NCBI GenBank assembly: GCA_040506775.1
Contig: JBEVWC010000020.1
Location: 1 to 64,000 of the forward strand
Direction of reading: 5' to 3'
DNA: 64,000 nucleotides
Origin: Thiodiazotropha sp040506775
GTDB lineage: Bacteria; Pseudomonadota; Gammaproteobacteria; Chromatiales; Chromatiaceae
Shown here: positions 7,958-15,691 of the stretch, in pieces
Layout: each line of letters opens with the position of its first letter
How positions within the stretch are numbered: the stretch's first letter is position 1
Position numbers and translations under genes: made by a program
Notes under the pieces: generated by a model
What the model was told of the DNA's origin: nothing
The model's input: the letters and a program-made list of their open reading frames with translations, nothing else
Database searches by the model: none

Positions 7958-9286
7958 CTAAGCCTCCTCGTACTCCACCGGAACCCCCTGCAGATCATGG
8001 GCGGTCGCACCGGTGATACGCACCCGAATGAAATCCCCGGGATCCAGATCCCAGCTACCCGGAATGAACACCTGACCATCGATCTCCGGTGCGTCCGCGG
8101 AACTGCGCGCCACGACCTGCTTGTCCCGCACTTCATCCACCAGTACCACCTGCTCAGTGCCTACCCGGCTGCCGAGACGTTCGCGGCTGATCTCCGCCTG
8201 TAGCTGCATGAAACGGGCGCGTCGCTCCTCCTTGACCGCTTCCGGCACGGCATCCGGTAAAGCATTCGCCGCCGCGCCTTCCACCGGGGAGTAGCTGAAA
8301 CAGCCCACCCGGTCGAGACGCGCCTCTCGCAGGAAATCCAGCAACTCTTCGAACTCGGACTCGGTCTCGCCGGGGAATCCAACGATAAAGGTGCTGCGCA
8401 GGGTCAACTCAGGACACTCGGCACGCCAGCGGGCAATCCGCTTCAACACCTGTTCGGATGCCGCGGGACGGCGCATCGCCTTGAGCACCCGCAGGTTGGC
8501 GTGCTGCAGGGGCATGTCGAGATAAGGCAGGATATGTCCCTCGGCCATCAAAGGAATCAGGTCGTCCACATGGGGATAGGGATAGACATAGTGCAGTCTC
8601 ACCCAGGCCTGCAGCTCTCCAAGGGCCGCCGCCAGATCGCGAATTCGGCTCTGCACGGGGCGTCCTCCCCAGAAATCGGGCCGGTAGCGGGTATCCACCC
8701 CGTAGGCGCTGGTATCCTGGGAGACCATCAGCAGTTCCCGCACTCCGGATTCCACCAGACGCTCGGCCTCCTGCATGATTTCATGAAAGGGGCGGCTGAC
8801 CAGGGGTCCGCGCAGATCGGGAATGATGCAGAAGCTGCATTGGTGATTACAGCCCTCTGAGATCTTCAGATAGGCGTAGTGCCCGGGTGTCAGACGCACC
8901 CCCTGGGGCGGCACCAGACTGGTGAAGGGATCGTGGGGTGCCGGCAGGTGCTGGTGCACCGCTTCCATAACCGCCTCGTAGGCATGCGCTCCAGTCACGG
9001 CCAGCACCTGGGGGCAGACCTCGCGAATCTTAGCTTCGTCCTTGCCCAGGCAGCCGGTGACGATCACCCGGCCATTCTCCTGGAAGGCTTCGCTGATCGC
9101 CTCCAGGGACTCTTCGACCGCGGAATTGATGAACCCGCAGGTGTTGACGATGATCAGATCCGCATCCTGGTAGCTGGGTGAAATCGCGTAGCCCTCCGCC
9201 CGCAGACGGCTGAGGATACGCTCCGAGTCCACCAGGTTCTTCGGGCACCCCAGGGAAACGAAACCGATATTGCTGCTGTGTGACAT
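7958..9286 (-). CDS. rimO: Ribosomal protein S12 methylthiotransferase RimO
   Basis: RimO is a radical SAM enzyme that adds a methylthio group to the conserved aspartate of ribosomal protein S12. The 442-aa protein shows all three parts. The N-terminal domain has its iron-sulfur cysteines in SLGCPKNLVDSE, VNTCGF and TGCLGK. The radical SAM motif is CNHQCSFCIIP (near residue 145), followed by RGPLVSR. A C-terminal TRAM domain starts near residue 375. GCPKNLVDSE distinguishes RimO from MiaB. It is the last gene of a minus-strand run, 5 bases after cnoX. Confidence 0.97.
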   Translation of the reverse strand: MSHSSNIGFVSLGCPKNLVDSERILSRLRAEGYAISPSYQDADLIIVNTCGFINSAVEESLEAISEAFQENGRVIVTGCLGKDEAKIREVCPQVLAVTGAHAYEAVMEAVHQHLPAPHDPFTSLVPPQGVRLTPGHYAYLKISEGCNHQCSFCIIPDLRGPLVSRPFHEIMQEAERLVESGVRELLMVSQDTSAYGVDTRYRPDFWGGRPVQSRIRDLAAALGELQAWVRLHYVYPYPHVDDLIPLMAEGHILPYLDMPLQHANLRVLKAMRRPAASEQVLKRIARWRAECPELTLRSTFIVGFPGETESEFEELLDFLREARLDRVGCFSYSPVEGAAANALPDAVPEAVKEERRARFMQLQAEISRERLGSRVGTEQVVLVDEVRDKQVVARSSADAPEIDGQVFIPGSWDLDPGDFIRVRITGATAHDLQGVPVEYEEA

Positions 9287-9291
9287 GCGGA

Positions 9292-10155
9292 TCAGTAGTT
9301 GAGGCGGAACAGTTCCCGCCGGTAACGGGCGACCTGGGGATCCTGACCATCCATACGGTCCAGGATGACCTTCATCGCCTTGCGCGCAATCCCGTTGCGG
9401 TAGGCGCTGTGGCGCCGGGTCATCTCAAGGAGCAGGTCAAGAGCCTGGGTCGGCTGGTCGTCCATCAGTTCCACAGCCGCCAGCTGATATCTCAGTGAGG
9501 GGTCTTCGGGATCGCTGTCCAGCTTTGCCTTCAAGGCATCGGCCGCATCCGAGGACTGCGCGGTCACCACCAGGTCCACATGGGTCAGAAGGTCGCGGAT
9601 CTCGTCCGATTCCCGGGCCGTTTCAGGCAGACTCATCAACAGGGCATGGGCCTCGGCATAGCGCTCCTGGCGGATCAGGATCTTGCCCATCAGCGCCGGG
9701 TGGCCAAGATTCTGCGGATCCTCCATGACCGCGTTGGCCAGAATCTGCAGGGCCTGATCCGGCTCTCCCGACTGCCAGGCTGCGATGGCCTGGCGATGGA
9801 TCGGATCGAGCTGCCGCGAGACGTAGGTCTCGATGATTTTCGGGTAATCCGCTTCCGGCTGAACCCCGTGATACTCGCCCACGATCTGTCCGTTGAGGAA
9901 CAGTTTGAACGACGGCAGACTGCGCACGCCAAAGCGCTGTGCGAGGGGCTTTTGCTCATCCGTGTTCACCGATACCAGCAGGAACCGTCCCTGGTACTGT
10001 TTCACCAGGCGGGCAAAGATTTCCTGCTGTTTCAGGGAAGGGCCCACCCAGGGAGCCCAGAAATCCACTACCACCAGGCCTCGTTTGGAATTCTCCACCA
10101 CGAGCCGGTCGAAGTTTTCGAGGGTACCCTCCAGGACAGGGCTTGCCTGGCTCAT
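9292..10155 (-). CDS. cnoX: Co-chaperone/thioredoxin-like protein CnoX (YbbN)
   Basis: A 287-aa protein with an N-terminal thioredoxin fold (about 1-110) and C-terminal TPR-like helices, the layout of YbbN/CnoX. In E. coli this protein protects unfolded proteins from oxidation and hands them to DnaK and GroEL. Here the usual active-site position reads FWAPWVGPS (residues 32-40), so both CxxC cysteines are missing and classical dithiol exchange is not possible. PSFKLFLNGQIVGEYHG shows the conserved cis-Pro region. The start overlaps the stop of the upstream 111-aa gene (ATGA), and rimO follows 5 bases later, so the three genes are probably co-transcribed. Confidence 0.88.
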   Translation of the reverse strand: MSQASPVLEGTLENFDRLVVENSKRGLVVVDFWAPWVGPSLKQQEIFARLVKQYQGRFLLVSVNTDEQKPLAQRFGVRSLPSFKLFLNGQIVGEYHGVQPEADYPKIIETYVSRQLDPIHRQAIAAWQSGEPDQALQILANAVMEDPQNLGHPALMGKILIRQERYAEAHALLMSLPETARESDEIRDLLTHVDLVVTAQSSDAADALKAKLDSDPEDPSLRYQLAAVELMDDQPTQALDLLLEMTRRHSAYRNGIARKAMKVILDRMDGQDPQVARYRRELFRLNY

Positions 10156-10484
10156 GAATTGAGCAGGCCCATCAGCGAATCGCTGGTGTAGTCACGTCCC
10201 ATCTCGACGATGATGGTCTCAGACAGTTCCAGTTCGCCATTGGCCAGGTGCGGCAGCAACTGCTCCGCAATCTGCTGGACGATCAGCATACCCGCGCGGT
10301 TCGGGTCGTCCTCAGACAGGGTGTCGATATTTTGTTCCAGGACTTGCAGATAACGGTTGAAGGTTTCGGTCTGGATTTCCGGTTCGAGCGCCTGAAATTC
10401 GGATGTGAAATCCATATGCAGTTCACGCCCGGGTTGTTGCGGATCGTCCAGTACACCAATCTTCAGAGGACCCTCGATCAACAT
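10152..10484 (-). CDS. Hypothetical protein translationally coupled to cnoX
   Basis: A 110-aa soluble acidic protein that I cannot assign to a family. It has no signal peptide, membrane helix or cysteine. The middle (about 35-85) is predicted helical (FNRYLQVLEQNIDTLSEDDP, then GMLIVQQIAEQLLPHLANGE). The start at 10484 (MLIEGPLK) is preferred to a GTG six bases upstream because GGAG lies seven bases before it. Its stop overlaps the cnoX start by four bases, so it probably acts with, or is dosed with, CnoX. A role in protein quality control is only a guess from context. Confidence 0.7.
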   Translation of the reverse strand: MLIEGPLKIGVLDDPQQPGRELHMDFTSEFQALEPEIQTETFNRYLQVLEQNIDTLSEDDPNRAGMLIVQQIAEQLLPHLANGELELSETIIVEMGRDYTSDSLMGLLNS

Positions 10485-10647
10485 GCTCACACTCCGTCAC
10501 TGATAATGAGTAATCAGCACATAGTAATGGGTTCGGAGTGCACTTCAAACCAATGACCCAGAAAACACCGGGAAATCATGTGTCCTGGATCCGCTATTCT
10601 GCGGACCGGTGAACAGTCATTAAGCTACCGGTGACCGCCGTGAATCA

Positions 10648-10827
10648 TCAGTGCCGGGTCATATCCCGTTTCGAGAGGGCATCCAGCCGCTCAAGGGCGC
10701 GCACCACGGTGGATTCCCGGGCAGGGGTTGCGGTGCGCTTCATGTAGGCAATCAGTTCCGCGGCCGACACCTCTTCCACATCGTACAGCGGGAGTTGTGT
10801 ATCTGATAAAATTTCCTTTTTATTCAT
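10648..10827 (-). CDS. Small hypothetical protein (59 aa)
   Basis: A short, charged protein starting MNKKEILSDTQLPLYDVEEVSAAEL and ending in a basic, helical tail (VVRALERLDALSKRDMTRH). The ATG at 10827 has AAGGG about 11 bases upstream. A GTG 12 bases further 5' is an alternative. No family is recognised. The AT-rich stretch 10850-10900 just upstream could be its promoter. The helical, charged character would fit a small regulatory or adaptor protein, but nothing establishes this. Confidence 0.5.
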   Translation of the reverse strand: MNKKEILSDTQLPLYDVEEVSAAELIAYMKRTATPARESTVVRALERLDALSKRDMTRH

Positions 10828-10991
10828 TGTGATATCCACCCTTGTTAAACCTATGGTTTAAATACATGTTAGCCCGTTATAAAAAATATGCAAATTCGCT
10901 ATCATGAGCCATCCCAAATACCATCAAAACCTGAGCCTGGCCCCGGGTCGGAGCCGGATACTCAAGCATCGGACCCACAGCACAAACCATC

Positions 10992-11759
10992 ATGAATCAT
11001 GACATTGTTCTCATCGGCATCGGAGAGATCGGCGGCATTCTCGCCAAGGGGTTTCTGCGTGCGGGGTATGCGGTTCACCCGGTGGGCCGCGACACGGATA
11101 TGCGACATCTCTGCGAAATGTTGCCGGCACCCCAGTTGGTGGTCATCGCGGTCGGGGAAAAGGACCTGAGCGGCGTTCTTGACGAGGTTCCCGAAGTCTG
11201 GCGCTCCCGGTTGTGTCTGCTGCAGAATGAACTGCTTCCAGAAGACTGGTCCGGCATACCGCAACCCACCGTGATATCCATCTGGTTCGAGAAAAAACCC
11301 GGCACTGATGCCAAGGTGATCATGGCCTCACCCGCCTACGGACCAGGCGCCAAACTGTTGAGTGATGCCCTGGAAGGCATCGGCATACCGGTCAGAGTCT
11401 TACAGGACGAGGCGGAACTGCTGTTTCAACTTGTGGTTAAGAATGTCTATATCCTCACCACGAATATCGCCGGTCTGCGCACCGGCGGCACTGTCATGCA
11501 ACTCTGGAACGAGCACCGGGAGTTTGCGCAAAGCGTCGCGCGTGAGGTCATCCAATTACAGGAGGCCCTGACCCGTAACCCCCTGGATGCGACACGACTG
11601 ATCGAAAGCCTGGTGGAAGCTTTTCACGGAGACCCGGAACATCGCTGCATGGGCCGCAGTGCACCGGCGCGCCTGCAAAGGGCCCTGGAACACGCCCATC
11701 GGCTGGGACTGGAACTTCCCACCCTGGAAAACGTAAACGAAACATCGGGAGTGGCTTGA
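10992..11759 (+). CDS. Rossmann-fold NAD(P)-binding protein, ketopantoate-reductase-like
   Basis: A 255-aa protein whose N-terminus (DIVLIGIGEIGGILAKGFLRAGY) is a typical dinucleotide-binding beta-alpha-beta unit with the GxGxxG pattern at residues 9-14. The remainder is helical, like the 6-phosphogluconate/ketopantoate reductase superfamily, with NELLPEDW and AELLFQLVVKNVYILTTNIAGL in the second domain. The usual PanE catalytic Lys/Asn/Glu cannot be confirmed by eye, so substrate and even activity are open. It is followed after 3 bases by fkpB and then ispH, which suggests one transcript. Confidence 0.65.
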   Translation: MNHDIVLIGIGEIGGILAKGFLRAGYAVHPVGRDTDMRHLCEMLPAPQLVVIAVGEKDLSGVLDEVPEVWRSRLCLLQNELLPEDWSGIPQPTVISIWFEKKPGTDAKVIMASPAYGPGAKLLSDALEGIGIPVRVLQDEAELLFQLVVKNVYILTTNIAGLRTGGTVMQLWNEHREFAQSVAREVIQLQEALTRNPLDATRLIESLVEAFHGDPEHRCMGRSAPARLQRALEHAHRLGLELPTLENVNETSGVA

Positions 11760-11762
11760 AGC

Positions 11763-12209
11763 ATGCCCAGATCCGCAGAAATCACGCCCGGCACACGGGT
11801 CAGCATGCATTTTTCCCTATCCCTCAAGGATGGTACGGAAGCCCTCTCCACCTACCAGGATGAGCCGCTGGAGTTCACCCTCGGCGACGGTACCCTGGAG
11901 CCGATGCTGGAATATGCCCTGCTGGGACTTCACGCGGGCGATGAACAGACCCTGGAGGTGTCCGGAGATGAGGTTTACGGCCCACCGGACGAGGAAAACA
12001 TCCTCTGGTTGGAACGGCAGCTTTTCCCCCCGGACATGGCTTTGGCAGAGGCCCAGGTCATCGCCTTCGGCAACGATCAGGGCGAATCCATCCCGGGCGT
12101 GATCAAACAGCTCGAAGCTGAGCGGGTGCTCGTGGATTTCAATCATCCCCTGAGCGGCAAACCCATTCTCTACAGGGTCAGTATTATTAGTGTTGAAAAC
12201 CAGGACTGA
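11763..12209 (+). CDS. fkpB: FKBP-type peptidyl-prolyl isomerase FkpB/SlpA
   Basis: A 148-aa SlpA-type FKBP that catalyses cis-trans isomerisation at Xaa-Pro bonds. Seen: the entry strands VSMHFSLSLKDGTE, the LEFTLGDGTLEPMLEYALLGLHAGDE motif, and the inserted-in-flap region with EVYGPPDEENI. The C-terminal strand is LVDFNHPLSGKPILYRV (the DFNHPLAGK signature of SlyD/SlpA). Its position directly before ispH is the common gammaproteobacterial order. It begins 3 bases after the Rossmann-fold gene. Confidence 0.95.
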   Translation: MPRSAEITPGTRVSMHFSLSLKDGTEALSTYQDEPLEFTLGDGTLEPMLEYALLGLHAGDEQTLEVSGDEVYGPPDEENILWLERQLFPPDMALAEAQVIAFGNDQGESIPGVIKQLEAERVLVDFNHPLSGKPILYRVSIISVENQD

Positions 12210-12213
12210 ATCG

Positions 12214-13155
12214 ATGCAGAAGATCTTACTCGCCAACCCCCGGGGATTCTGCGCCGGAGTCGACCGCGCCATTGAGATCGTCGAACGCGCCCTGGATCTG
12301 CTCGGCGCACCGATCTATGTCCGTCATGAGGTGGTGCACAACCGCTTCGTGGTCGAAACCCTCCGCGAACGCGGCGCCATCTTCGTCGACGAACTCGATC
12401 ACGTACCCGACGGCTGCAGCGTGATCTTCAGCGCCCACGGGGTCTCCCAGGCCGTCCGGGAGGAGGCCGAAAAGCGCAAGCTGCAGGTGTTTGACGCAAC
12501 CTGTCCGCTGGTCACCAAGGTTCACCTGGAGGTGGCCAGACGCTGCAGGGAAGGCTATGAGGTGATCCTGATCGGACACCGCGGCCACCCGGAGGTAGAG
12601 GGCACCATGGGACAGTGCACCCGGGACAACGAGCACTCCCATATTCACCTGGTGGTCACCACCGGGGACGTGGAAAGCCTGCAGATCGACAACCCGGAGA
12701 AGATTGCCTATGTCACCCAGACCACCCTCTCCATGGACGACACCCGCCTGATCATCGAGGCTTTGCGGCAGCGCTTTCCCAAGATCACCGGGCCGAAGAA
12801 AAATGATATCTGTTATGCCACGCAGAATCGTCAGGACGCGGTCAAGGAACTGGCCCGAAGCTGCGATCTGGTACTGGTGGTCGGATCACCCAACAGCTCC
12901 AACTCCAACCGACTCAGGGAGATCGCGGAAAAACATGGGCTGCCCGCCTACCTGATCGACGGGGCGGATGATATCGACCCTCAATGGCTCGCAGGTAAGC
13001 AACGTATTGGCGTCACGGCCGGCGCCTCGGCGCCTGAAGTGCTGGTCGAAAGTGTTATAAAGCAGTTACAGAGCTGGGGAGCTAAATCCGTGATTGAGAC
13101 CCAGGGAAAACCGGAAAAAGTGGTTTTTGCTCTGCCCAAGAGCCTCATGGGCTAA
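12214..13155 (+). CDS. ispH: 4-hydroxy-3-methylbut-2-enyl diphosphate reductase
   Basis: IspH is the last enzyme of the MEP pathway, reducing HMBPP to IPP and DMAPP at a [4Fe-4S] cluster. The three cluster cysteines are visible in NPRGFCAGVDRAI (C13), DATCPLVTK and the NDICYATQNRQ segment. The substrate-binding histidines lie in EVVHNRFVV and SAHGVSQ, and VVGSPNSSNSNRL is also present. The start at 12214 (MQKILLANP) matches the family; an upstream Met at 12190 would overlap fkpB. The 313-aa length is normal. It is the last gene of the Rossmann-fkpB-ispH unit. Confidence 0.97.
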   Translation: MQKILLANPRGFCAGVDRAIEIVERALDLLGAPIYVRHEVVHNRFVVETLRERGAIFVDELDHVPDGCSVIFSAHGVSQAVREEAEKRKLQVFDATCPLVTKVHLEVARRCREGYEVILIGHRGHPEVEGTMGQCTRDNEHSHIHLVVTTGDVESLQIDNPEKIAYVTQTTLSMDDTRLIIEALRQRFPKITGPKKNDICYATQNRQDAVKELARSCDLVLVVGSPNSSNSNRLREIAEKHGLPAYLIDGADDIDPQWLAGKQRIGVTAGASAPEVLVESVIKQLQSWGAKSVIETQGKPEKVVFALPKSLMG

Positions 13156-13345
13156 TCGCTCGAAGAAGCGGATTGCACTTCCCAAAACCCGTCGAAACCG
13201 CCTGTTCATCCGCGGGAATCCTTACCAGAACCCCCTCCTCCGACCCCTAAACAACCGATAAATGGTGTTTTTATGGATATCCGGGCCTGCTCGCCCGATG
13301 AGCGGTATGCCAACCGCTAAGCCACTCAACTAAGCTATTAGTCAG
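13156..13345 (+). other. Structured intergenic element between ispH and fimT
   Basis: Two adjacent hairpins lie here: CGGGC-CTGCTC-GCCCG (about 13282-13297) and AGCGGT-ATGCCA-ACCGCT (about 13301-13318). The same stretch has a short plus-strand reading, MDIRACSPDERYANR, ending in TAA, in frame with a proline-rich segment after the ispH stop. Read on the minus strand it has a tRNA-like TAGCTTAGTTGAGTGG piece but no matching acceptor arm. It could be a 5' leader of the pilin operon or a conserved small RNA. Function is unknown. Confidence 0.35.
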
Positions 13346-13363
13346 AATAATCGAGGTCACTCA

Positions 13364-13804
13364 ATGAAACGAATAAAAGGATTCACCGTTATTGAAATGA
13401 TGATCGCAGTGGTCATCCTCGCCGTTCTGGTCGCAATCGGCATTCCGAGTTTTCGGGACGCCATTGAACGTAACGCCGTCTCGACCTCGAGTAACGAGGT
13501 ACTGAATGGCCTGCTGTTTGCCCGCGGCGAGGCGATCCGGACTGAAACGAACACGACATTCACTCCCCTGCCGAACGGTTGGCAGGTCACTTCGGGCGGC
13601 AACATGATCAGAGATCAACGCTCCACCCGGGCAAACATCAGCATCGCAGGTAACCCTGTCGCTTACAATGCCCGCGGCAGAGCCAACCTCGCCAACGAAG
13701 AAACCGTCACGATCCAATACGACGGCGAAGTAAAGGGTTATGTATGCATCAGCCTGACCGGTCGCCCGTACACCAAATCTGCAGACGATGGAAACTGCCC
13801 ATGA
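13364..13804 (+). CDS. fimT: Type IV pilus minor pilin FimT (GspH-like)
   Basis: A 146-aa type IV pilin-like protein with a short leader ending in Gly (MKRIKG) and mature start FTVIEMMIAVVILAVLVAIGIPSF. It has the conserved Glu5 used for prepilin processing and N-methylation by PilD. The C-terminal domain is GspH/FimT type (RGEAIRTETNTTFTPL, YNARGRAN). FimT is a minor pilin; homologues have been linked to pilus priming and to DNA uptake. GAGG precedes the ATG by about 7 bases. It opens the operon fimT-pilV-pilW-pilX-pilY1-pilE, and its stop overlaps the pilV start (ATGA). Confidence 0.92.
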   Translation: MKRIKGFTVIEMMIAVVILAVLVAIGIPSFRDAIERNAVSTSSNEVLNGLLFARGEAIRTETNTTFTPLPNGWQVTSGGNMIRDQRSTRANISIAGNPVAYNARGRANLANEETVTIQYDGEVKGYVCISLTGRPYTKSADDGNCP

Positions 13805-14358
13805 GAACCGAAATCAAAGTTCCGAGATTCCGATACGCGCGAGGGATGACCCTTATCGAAGTGCTGATTGCAGCGATAGTGATCGCCGTCGGCCTGCTCG
13901 GCGTAGCGGCTATGCAGGTAACCGCCTTGCAAGGTTCGAGTAATGCCAATTTCAGAGCCCGGTCGGTCGATCTGGCCTCCACCTTGACCGATCGAATCAG
14001 GGCAAACCTCACAGCACTCAACACCTATGCCACTACCGATCCGACCGGCTGTGACAATCCTCCCAATCCGATCTGTGCAATGGTGCCGGACGGTAGTGCC
14101 GCGGCCGCATCGGACTGCACGCCCGATCAGATGGCGGTGTACGACGTATGGGATGTCAGTTGCAAAGTCGAAAATGAATATCCACCCGGCAGCACTTTGA
14201 CCATTACCTGCCCGGGCGGGTGTCCGGCCTTGCAACAAATGACCATCGACATAAGTTGGCCGACACCGGAACTGGTAAACGACGTCCCAGTGATGCAGAC
14301 CGTTTCCACACAGATCATACCGGGTGCGCCGATTTCCACTCCTGGAGGAGGGGCATAA
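13801..14358 (+). CDS. pilV: Type IV pilus minor pilin PilV
   Basis: A 185-aa minor pilin. The prepilin leader ends RYARG, followed by MTLIEVLIAAIVIAVGLLGVAAMQ with Glu5. The motif GLLGVAAMQ just after the hydrophobic helix is characteristic of PilV. The ATG at 13801 overlaps the fimT stop, and the stop overlaps the pilW ATG, so translation is coupled. PilV with PilW, PilX and PilY1 forms the priming complex at the pilus tip. Paired cysteines in the C-terminal domain (near PTGCDNPPNPICAM and CTPDQM) probably form disulfides. Confidence 0.9.
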   Translation: MRTEIKVPRFRYARGMTLIEVLIAAIVIAVGLLGVAAMQVTALQGSSNANFRARSVDLASTLTDRIRANLTALNTYATTDPTGCDNPPNPICAMVPDGSAAAASDCTPDQMAVYDVWDVSCKVENEYPPGSTLTITCPGGCPALQQMTIDISWPTPELVNDVPVMQTVSTQIIPGAPISTPGGGA

Positions 14359-15155
14359 TGAGACCGATCAACACCTCTCAATCCGGTTTTTCCATCATCT
14401 CCCTGCTGGTGGCCAGCGCGATTGGTCTGTTTCTCATCAGTGGCATCATCACGGTCTACATTGACAGCAAAAACAGTTTCAATGCCAGAACCGCGATGTC
14501 CGCCACGACGGAAAACCTTCGCTTTGCCATACAGGACCTCAGACGCACGATCGTCATGACGGGTAGAGGCGTGCCTCAGAGGGATGACAACGTCGACGCT
14601 TACCCCTCCTCAGGGGCCGACAATGGTTTCAGAAGTTTTCCCGCGACCGGTGATTACATCAATATCGACAGCGATGCTAATGGCAACAGCGTCATTGCTA
14701 TACGTTACGCAGACGGACCCGCACCCTGCGGTCTGGCGGGAACTCTCGGTGGCGGCACGGCCACAGTAAGATTTTACATCAATGACGACAATGAACTGGT
14801 TTGTGCTGCCACGGGACCTTTCCCGGATTATGAACAGCCCCTGGTATCCGACATCGTCGCGATGAGAGTTCTGTACGGAATGGACCGGGACGACGAGGAT
14901 ACAGCTGCTGACAAGTACCTCAGTGCATCGGCCATGGACAATGAAGAATGGAACTTCGTCGTCTCCATGCGAATCGGTCTGGTTGCCGGCTCCGGCGCAG
15001 CCAACCCGTTACCCAACAATTTCAGGGAAAACCAACCCCAGACCCTGGACCTGCTGGGCGCCGAGTATGACGCACCGGATACAGAGTTCTTCTACAAGGC
15101 CTCCAGCACCACGATCTCGCTCAGAAACCGGAACGGTATCGTTCAGAGACAGTAA
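14358..15155 (+). CDS. pilW: Type IV pilus minor pilin PilW
   Basis: A 265-aa PilW-type minor pilin. The leader ends NTSQSG and the mature part starts FSIISLLVASAIGLFLISGII. Unlike most type IV pilins, the fifth mature residue is Ser rather than Glu. The larger C-terminal domain (YPSSGADNGFRSF, MRVLYGMDRDDEDT) is typical of PilW in size and content. The ATG at 14358 shares bases with the pilV stop. It acts with PilV, PilX and PilY1 in pilus initiation. Confidence 0.88.
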   Translation: MRPINTSQSGFSIISLLVASAIGLFLISGIITVYIDSKNSFNARTAMSATTENLRFAIQDLRRTIVMTGRGVPQRDDNVDAYPSSGADNGFRSFPATGDYINIDSDANGNSVIAIRYADGPAPCGLAGTLGGGTATVRFYINDDNELVCAATGPFPDYEQPLVSDIVAMRVLYGMDRDDEDTAADKYLSASAMDNEEWNFVVSMRIGLVAGSGAANPLPNNFRENQPQTLDLLGAEYDAPDTEFFYKASSTTISLRNRNGIVQRQ

Positions 15156-15157
15156 AC

Positions 15158-15667
15158 ATGACAACGTATCGACACATGAACAGATCACATCCCTCGAAAC
15201 AGCAAGGGGCCGCCCTGATCATTTCATTGATCATGCTGCTGATCATCACCTTGCTCAGCGTAAGTGCGATGCACAACATGAATCTTGACACCAGGATCAC
15301 GGTCAATCATCAGTTCAAGGAACTGAGTTTTCAGGCCGCCGAGAGTGCCCTTGCCACGGTCACAGCGCCTAATCCTGTTGTGCAGGTTCCGGCACCCATC
15401 ACCGATGCCGAGGCACTCAATGCGAATTTTTTCATTGCCCCGGAAATTGCGGATCACATGCCACAGTTAAGTGCGGATCTGACCATGCGGTTTCTCTACA
15501 TGCTGGAGAAAGACGAACCCGCGGATGCAGACAAACCGGGTGTTAATGTATCCGGATTTCCGATGAACAGTGCGTTTGTTACCTATATGGCCACCGCCGA
15601 AGGACATGTCGGACAAAGCAACACCAGGACCACCAATCGGTCGCAAGTCATTCTCTTCACCCAGTGA
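15158..15667 (+). CDS. pilX: Type IV pilus assembly protein PilX
   Basis: A 169-aa protein with the PilX N-terminus KQQGAALIISLIMLLIITLLSVSAM. A QQG leader end is followed by AALIISL and a single membrane helix, with no Glu5, which is normal for PilX. The segment FKELSFQAAESAL after the helix is the family signature (AEsAL). It starts 3 bases after pilW and is followed by pilY1 after 24 bases. It belongs to the minor pilin complex. Confidence 0.88.
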   Translation: MTTYRHMNRSHPSKQQGAALIISLIMLLIITLLSVSAMHNMNLDTRITVNHQFKELSFQAAESALATVTAPNPVVQVPAPITDAEALNANFFIAPEIADHMPQLSADLTMRFLYMLEKDEPADADKPGVNVSGFPMNSAFVTYMATAEGHVGQSNTRTTNRSQVILFTQ

Positions 15668-15691
15668 AGCGATATTCAGGAGCACCTGACC

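Noticed and set aside
13270..13345. Possible tRNA gene on the minus strand between ispH and fimT
   Set aside because: A D-arm-like segment and an anticodon-like hairpin are visible, but no 7-base acceptor stem, no T-loop GTTCRA and no CCA can be fitted.
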